The position numbers were made by a program, and so were the translations under genes. This document shows positions 1-3,136 of a stretch of 5,333 nucleotides of DNA, in pieces; the stretch's first letter is position 1; the number at the start of each line of letters is the position of its first letter. The notes beneath the pieces were generated by a model, which was given only the letters and a program-made list of their open reading frames with translations, did no database searches and was not told the origin of the DNA. This DNA comes from a bacterium. Its GTDB lineage: Bacteria; Chloroflexota; Dormibacteria; UBA8260; Bog-877. Location: positions 2,783 through 8,115 of the forward strand of contig JAJYWT010000216.1 in assembly GCA_021791345.1 (NCBI GenBank), given 5' to 3'.

Positions 1-974
1 AGCACCAGCTGCTTGGCGGTCGTCTCGTTGGCACTGCCGGAGGGCAGCGACTGCAGGGTGGTGTTGTCCTTGTTGTACTGCTTCTGGGCCTCGGAGTAGG
101 TCTTGCTGGCCGCGGTCACGGCCTGCTTGGCCTGCTGCAGGTCCTCCTCGATGATCGGGTTCACCGAGCTCCCCGGGGTGCACGCCTGGCTGTAGTTGTC
201 TGCGGGGGAGATGGTGGTGGGGATGTAGCCATGGCCGTAGTCGGCGGCTGAGCGCAGCGCCACGGTGTAGATCGCCCCATCCTTCTCCAGCTCCTCGATG
301 CCCAGCGCCTGGCTGCGGGTCACCTGGAGGACCACCAGCCCACCGCCGGCGGACGAAGCCGCCTGCCCGGTTGTCGAGGGGCTGCCGATGCCGAGGACCA
401 GCAGGTCCTGGTAGGTGAAGCCGACGTTGCCGTTGGAGCCGGTGGAGATGAAGTCGATCCGGTCACCCGCCTGGAGGTAGCCCGCCACCGCCTGCTGTGA
501 GGTGAGCGGTATGGCGATGGCCACGTCCCCCGGTGGGAGGTTCAGGCTGCCGAACGACGGCGTCTGGGTCACCTTGTTGGGGGAGACCAGAGTGCCGGTG
601 ATCACCGTGTTGGCGGCGATCGGCACCACCGCGTAGTAGTCCAGGGTGGTGGAGGTGGTGGCCGGCTGGCTCACTGAGAGTCCGTTGCTCTCGGAGCAGG
701 CGGCGCCCACCAGCGTCTGACAGGAGGTGTAGGCGTTGGCCGGGAGCAGCCCCTTAATCCGGGTCAGCTCCAGCATCCCCGGGGTGATGAGCGTCCCGCT
801 GGGGATGGACACCCTCGCCACCACCACCAAGCTCCCGTTGGCCGGGATCACCGGCTTGGGGGGAGTGGCGCTGGCGCGGGTGAAGTAGTACGCGAGCCCG
901 AAGGCCGCGATAGCGCAGATCAGCCCGACGGCGATCCAGACCTGATTGACCCGTCCTTTCAAATCGGTCGACAC
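1..974 (-). CDS. cpaB: CpaB/RcpC-like Flp pilus assembly protein, 3'-truncated by window edge
   Basis: I translated this stop-free frame from a GTG at 974; about 324 residues are visible before the left edge. CpaB (RcpC) proteins are inner-membrane-anchored periplasmic factors of the Tad/Flp pilus, thought to support the outer part of the machine or the pilus channel. Visible features are a short cytoplasmic N-terminus (MSTDLKGRVNQ) and one membrane segment at residues 12-31. A SAF-type region follows at about 47-135 (SLVVVARVSIPSGTLITPGM, later 'VPIAANTVITGTLVS'). An RcpC-like stretch lies at 147-197 (PPGDVAIAIPLT..QAVAGYLQAGDRIDF, ending TYQDLLVLGIG). The A/Q/E/K-rich segment at 276-310 looks like a coiled coil. 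Cys85 and Cys93 sit inside an insertion of the SAF region, and Cys265 is near the coil. The gene lies 94 bases downstream of the pilin in the same direction, which supports the pilus assignment. The fold-level call is firm; the exact symbol is by family resemblance. Confidence 0.85.
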   Translation of the reverse strand, partial: MSTDLKGRVNQVWIAVGLICAIAAFGLAYYFTRASATPPKPVIPANGSLVVVARVSIPSGTLITPGMLELTRIKGLLPANAYTSCQTLVGAACSESNGLSVSQPATTSTTLDYYAVVPIAANTVITGTLVSPNKVTQTPSFGSLNLPPGDVAIAIPLTSQQAVAGYLQAGDRIDFISTGSNGNVGFTYQDLLVLGIGSPSTTGQAASSAGGGLVVLQVTRSQALGIEELEKDGAIYTVALRSAADYGHGYIPTTISPADNYSQACTPGSSVNPIIEEDLQQAKQAVTAASKTYSEAQKQYNKDNTTLQSLPSGSANETTAKQLV

Positions 975-983
975 CGTGGATAA

Positions 984-988
984 CCTCC
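984..988 (-). promoter_or_regulatory. Ribosome binding site of the cpaB-like gene
   Basis: GGAGG on the minus strand, 9 bases before the GTG at 974. It fixes the start of the CpaB-like protein immediately before its membrane segment. Confidence 0.75.
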
Positions 989-1024
989 GAGATAAGACGC
1001 CGGCGAGGCCGGCTGGGGGAAGCA

Positions 1025-1053
1025 GGCGCGCGGCGGCCCGGCCGCCGCGCGCC
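1025..1053 (-). promoter_or_regulatory. Strong GC hairpin between pilin and cpaB-like genes
   Basis: A perfect 13-bp inverted repeat (1025-1037 with 1041-1053, both arms all G/C) with a 3-base centre. It begins 15 bases past the pilin stop codon on the transcribed minus strand. No U-run follows (the next bases read TGCTTCCCCC), so it is not a textbook intrinsic terminator. A smaller 5-bp hairpin (999-1003 with 1009-1013) follows before the cpaB ribosome site. The position suggests partial termination or 3'-end protection of an abundant pilin mRNA, with lower expression of the assembly genes downstream; that role is inferred. Confidence 0.55.
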
Positions 1054-1068
1054 CCTGGGACCTAGGGG

Positions 1069-1269
1069 TTACTGAAGCCCGTTCTGGATGTTGTTGAAGA
1101 CGTCGCTGACCCGGTGACCGACGATGGCCAGGACAACGATCACGACGATGGCGATGAGTACCAGAATCAGGGCGTACTCGACCATACCCTGCCCCTCTTC
1201 CTCCGAGTCACGGCTAGCCAGCGCCTCAGTGAGGCGGTTGCGCAGCCGCAGATACCAAGAGCTCAGCAT
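1069..1269 (-). CDS. flp: Flp-type class III (type IVb) pilin
   Basis: This is the structural subunit of the Tad/Flp pilus, a thin adhesive fibre. From ATG 1269 it is 66 residues. A charged leader of 26 residues ends ...SRDSEEEG, followed by the prepilin peptidase site G|QGMVEYAL with Glu at +5 and Tyr at +6, the hallmark of Flp pilins. A hydrophobic helix follows (about residues 32-51, rich in I/V/L/A), then a short polar tail ending in FNNIQNGLQ. The mature pilin would be 40 residues, normal for the family. The frame stays open to a GTG at 1317 (82 residues), but that codon has no ribosome site, whereas GGAGG precedes the ATG. The gene lies upstream of a cpaB-like gene in the same direction, as in tad clusters. 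The peptidase (TadV/CpaA) and the TadA/B/C motor genes are not in the window. The product call is very secure and the start fairly so. Confidence 0.93.
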   Translation of the reverse strand: MLSSWYLRLRNRLTEALASRDSEEEGQGMVEYALILVLIAIVVIVVLAIVGHRVSDVFNNIQNGLQ

Positions 1270-1281
1270 ACCTTTCCGATT

Positions 1282-1286
1282 CCTCC
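1282..1286 (-). promoter_or_regulatory. Ribosome binding site favouring the ATG start of the pilin
   Basis: GGAGG, 12 bases before the ATG at 1269. The spacing is slightly long. The competing GTG at 1317 is preceded by CCCGGG and lacks any such motif. Confidence 0.5.
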
Positions 1287-1342
1287 AGTTCCGATCTCCC
1301 TTCCGGGGCTTAATCACCCCGGGCCTAGCTATGGCAGGGCGC

Positions 1343-1348
1343 AGTATA
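1343..1348 (-). promoter_or_regulatory. Candidate -10 element for the pilin promoter
   Basis: TATACT on the minus strand is a five-of-six match to TATAAT and stands out in GC-rich sequence. It would start transcription near 1336, giving a leader of about 65 bases to the ATG at 1269. I see no good -35 box at 16-18 bases; a GTGACA lies 22 bases upstream. A pilin needing more transcript than the upstream glycosidase-like gene would explain a dedicated promoter here. Confidence 0.35.
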
Positions 1349-1391
1349 GGGTGGAACTGACTGCCAGCCGTGTCACCACCCGGTAACGGTG

Positions 1392-1413
1392 CCGTGAACC
1401 GCGGTTGCTACGG
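1392..1413 (-). other. Imperfect inverted repeat after the GH99-like gene
   Basis: The outer arms CCGT/ACGG flank an inner AACCGCGGTT palindrome with a small asymmetric bulge. It lies 9-30 bases beyond the stop codon of the GH99-like gene. It could form a weak RNA hairpin at the 3' end of that transcript but lacks a U-tract, so calling it a terminator would be overreach. Confidence 0.2.
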
Positions 1414-1421
1414 AATCCGGG

Positions 1422-2588
1422 TCAGCCGGGCTGGCCCTGGACCAGCTGCTGCAGGGCCCGCAGGTAGGTGGAGCCGTAGTTCACACTGGGCTGGAGGTAG
1501 GTGTTCTCCTCGAACTCGTTCCAGCTGATCCCGAACCACGCCTGGGGGTGGCTCTGGGAGTTGACGCTCCACACCTTGTCCAGCGTCTGGACCCCGTCCC
1601 GGGGCACGCAGGAGCCGCCCACCAGCTGCTTGTCATACCCGGCGATGAAGGGGGAGAACCAGCTCTTGCCGTCGCTGTGCACCTCAGCTCCCAGGGTCTG
1701 GATGTCGGTAGCCGCGTTGGAGTTGGTCCAGGGGTTCTCGGACGACCAGTAGTAGGAGGTGGCGTCGAGGTAGGGAGCGTCCCGCGCCCAGCTGCCGGCC
1801 GTCTCGTCGCCTATGAGGTACTCCCTCCCCCCCTCCGCGTTCCAGATGGCGGCAACGGTGGTCACCGGGTACTTGCGGCTGTCCATGATCATCACCATCG
1901 GACGCGAGCTGAACGAATTGCGGAAGGCGGGGTTGTCACCGTAGGTGCGGTAGAAGTAGGAGAGGTCGGCGACGATCGCCGCGGCCGGACGGTGGTAGTC
2001 CCCGAACGCTGACATCGCGAGGGCGAGGCGGAAGGGGTGCTGGGGGTGGGTGGAATCGTAGGTGTCCACCGCGCGCACCAGCAGCTGAAGGCGCAGGTTG
2101 TACCCTGAGGAGCTGGTCGTCTGGGTCGGGCTGCCGGTCCCCTGCCAGCTGGCCAGGAAGCCGGTGACCCCCCCCGCCGCCGCCTGCTCGATCTGGGGCA
2201 GGTAGACCTGAGCCTGGTTCTGGTTGTAGAGGCCGACCTGGGGGACATCCACGATGGTGGCCCCGGAATACCTGGGCACCGGGTTGCAGCCCACTGGGTT
2301 GGTCGTGCCCGGGGAGACGGGCGGGGTGGCCGTGTACGGGTAGTTCGGACCCAGTTTGGACTGCCAGTGACCGGGGGTCCACCAGAGGTAGTAGTAGAGG
2401 TACACCTGCGACGCCGAACCCGGTGGAGTGGGGGCCGGCGTCGTACTCGCCGGGCTCAGGGCGGGTCTCCCCTTCCCGGGGGGCGAGCTCCGCGCTCCCG
2501 CCTCTCTCAGGGCCACCAGCGTCCCGACCGCGAGCACCGACACGGCGAGCAGCGCCACGGCGGTCACGACCAGCCGGAGCCGCATCAC
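1422..2588 (-). CDS. Secreted or membrane-anchored GH99-like glycosidase-fold protein
   Basis: 388 residues. Residues 5-27 form a hydrophobic signal peptide or signal anchor after MMRLRL, with no lipobox cysteine. A Pro/Ser/Thr/Gly-rich linker runs to about 60. The remaining ~325 residues resemble the GH99/GH71-like TIM-barrel group (endo-alpha-mannosidase-related). Supporting segments are YLYYYLWWTPGHW at 63-75, 'IEQAAAGGVTGFLASWQG' at 133-150, and FGISWNEFEENTYLQPS at 352-368. The last matches the GH99 'NEWHEGT.IEP' motif, so Glu358 and Glu361 fall on the two carboxylates used in GH99 catalysis. This suggests an active hydrolase or transferase on alpha-mannose-type glycans outside the membrane; substrate is not inferable. 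Cys101 and Cys327 are the only cysteines and may pair. The start is GTG 2588 or the adjacent ATG 2585. No Shine-Dalgarno is evident (the nearest purine run is about 20 bases away), so translation may be leaderless or weak. Same direction as the pilus genes, but 152 bases from the pilin start. Confidence 0.75.
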   Translation of the reverse strand: MMRLRLVVTAVALLAVSVLAVGTLVALREAGARSSPPGKGRPALSPASTTPAPTPPGSASQVYLYYYLWWTPGHWQSKLGPNYPYTATPPVSPGTTNPVGCNPVPRYSGATIVDVPQVGLYNQNQAQVYLPQIEQAAAGGVTGFLASWQGTGSPTQTTSSSGYNLRLQLLVRAVDTYDSTHPQHPFRLALAMSAFGDYHRPAAAIVADLSYFYRTYGDNPAFRNSFSSRPMVMIMDSRKYPVTTVAAIWNAEGGREYLIGDETAGSWARDAPYLDATSYYWSSENPWTNSNAATDIQTLGAEVHSDGKSWFSPFIAGYDKQLVGGSCVPRDGVQTLDKVWSVNSQSHPQAWFGISWNEFEENTYLQPSVNYGSTYLRALQQLVQGQPG

Positions 2589-2752
2589 CGCGCGTCCGAC
2601 GCCGACCGCCTTCCCAGTGCGGCCCGGCGCCCGCCGCTTAACCTCGCGTTAGGGTTCCCATAGCACCCCCTTATCCGGCGAGCGAGCAGACTGATCTCAT
2701 GAGGCCTGAGGTCCAAAGGAAGCCGAGGGGTCGCCGACCTTGCAGTTTTCAG

Positions 2753-2781
2753 TTGGGACGGTGACGAACCCATCACGTGAT
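2753..2781 (+). promoter_or_regulatory. Weak candidate promoter of the zinc-ribbon gene with overlapping palindrome
   Basis: TTGGGA (2753-2758) and CGTGAT (2776-2781) are spaced by 17 bases; the first resembles a -35 box, the second matches the -10 consensus at only three positions. The -10 overlaps a perfect 10-bp palindrome, ATCACGTGAT (2772-2781), which could be an operator. Transcription from it would begin near 2788, where the hairpin begins. This is suggestive only. Confidence 0.2.
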
Positions 2782-2787
2782 CGTCGC

Positions 2788-2818
2788 CCCTCCGTGGCCC
2801 CAAAGCGGCCGCGGAGGG
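2788..2818 (+). promoter_or_regulatory. Strong hairpin in the leader of the zinc-ribbon gene
   Basis: Arms 2788-2799 and 2807-2818 form 12 pairs around the 7-base loop CCAAAGC. Eleven are Watson-Crick; the one exception (T2795 with G2811) is a G-U pair in plus-strand RNA but an A-C mismatch in minus-strand RNA. The structure is therefore better as plus-strand RNA, matching the downstream gene. No U-run follows. It ends 70 bases before the ribosome site and could be a 5' stabilising stem or a regulatory leader. Confidence 0.45.
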
Positions 2819-2888
2819 CGCACCCTGGTGGCGTCGCGGGATCCAGTCCCCCAGATGACTTCCCCCGCGCGACATTCCGCCTGCAGTA

Positions 2889-2894
2889 GGAGGG
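2889..2894 (+). promoter_or_regulatory. Ribosome binding site that fixes the zinc-ribbon gene start
   Basis: GGAGGG with a 5-base spacer (CGACA) to the GTG at 2900. This is the best-placed Shine-Dalgarno in the window. It shows that the upstream part of the same open frame (from 2777) is not translated and that a 72-residue protein is made. Confidence 0.75.
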
Positions 2895-2899
2895 CGACA

Positions 2900-3118
2900 G
2901 TGAAGCTTCGCAGACACCCGATGAACCTGACGGGAACGGCAGTGTGCCCGCGCTGCGGCGGCGCGGCGCCGGATGGCTTGGTGCTCGACTCAAGTGGCTC
3001 GGCCGCCTGCCTCACCTGCTCGATCCTCAAGGTCATGGGGCACCAGGAGATGAGCCTCACGCCGGCTTCCAGCCGCCGCCGAAGCCTCGCTCCCGTGGGG
3101 GGCGGCCTCTCCCGCTGA
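2900..3118 (+). CDS. Small zinc-ribbon protein, function unknown
   Basis: 72 residues from GTG 2900, chosen because GGAGGG sits 5 bases upstream; an in-frame ATG at residue 8 is the alternative. The sequence has a basic start (MKLRRHP), then two cysteine knuckles: CPRCGG (Cys16, Cys19) and CLTC (Cys37, Cys40), 17 residues apart. This CxxC-x17-CxxC layout is a zinc ribbon that should bind one Zn2+. The intervening 'PDGLVLDSSGSAAC' looks like the beta-hairpin of such ribbons. The tail is basic, serine- and glycine-rich and probably disordered. No signal peptide or membrane segment is present, so it is probably cytoplasmic. Zinc ribbons this small often contact nucleic acids or partner proteins, but nothing here names a role. 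It is the only plus-strand gene, divergent from the GH99-like gene and tail-to-tail with the phosphoesterase gene (18 bases between stops). I recognise the fold, not a named family. Confidence 0.7.
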   Translation: MKLRRHPMNLTGTAVCPRCGGAAPDGLVLDSSGSAACLTCSILKVMGHQEMSLTPASSRRRSLAPVGGGLSR

Positions 3119-3136
3119 CCCGCTCCTTCGGGCCGG
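3119..3136. other. Very short convergent intergenic gap
   Basis: Only 18 bases separate the zinc-ribbon stop from the phosphoesterase stop on the opposite strand. A 4-bp inverted repeat (CCCG at 3119-3122, CGGG at 3129-3132) is the only structure and is too weak to call a terminator. Transcripts from the two strands probably overlap at their 3' ends. Confidence 0.4.

Larger units (their letters stand above)
2589..2899. other. Divergent intergenic region between the GH99-like and zinc-ribbon genes
   Basis: This 311-base stretch separates genes transcribed away from each other and should hold both promoters. I find no convincing coding frame; open frames crossing it have arginine/proline/serine-rich composition typical of antisense shadows. 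Contents by eye: an imperfect 6-bp inverted repeat at 2637-2653 (CTTAAC/GTTAGG), a relatively AT-rich patch at 2740-2757, the palindrome at 2772-2781, the strong hairpin at 2788-2818, and the ribosome site at 2889-2894. No clear -35/-10 pair is visible for the minus-strand gene. Confidence 0.5.

Noticed and set aside
1548..2012. Plus-strand open frame of 154 codons inside the GH99-like gene
   Set aside because: Antisense to a gene with clear family motifs; Val/Gly/Arg-rich, as expected from the complement of a GC-rich coding strand.
2805..2812. GCGGCCGC palindrome as a protein-binding site
   Set aside because: Such GC palindromes are expected in this base composition, and it lies inside the longer hairpin that explains it better.
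2585..2917. Open minus-strand frame of 110 codons upstream of the GH99-like gene
   Set aside because: Arg/Pro/Ser-rich composition without domain features. It overlaps the zinc-ribbon gene start and the hairpin region, and has no ribosome site. It is a by-product of high GC content.
3119..3132. Possible bidirectional terminator between the convergent genes
   Set aside because: Only a 4-bp stem and no T-run on either strand.
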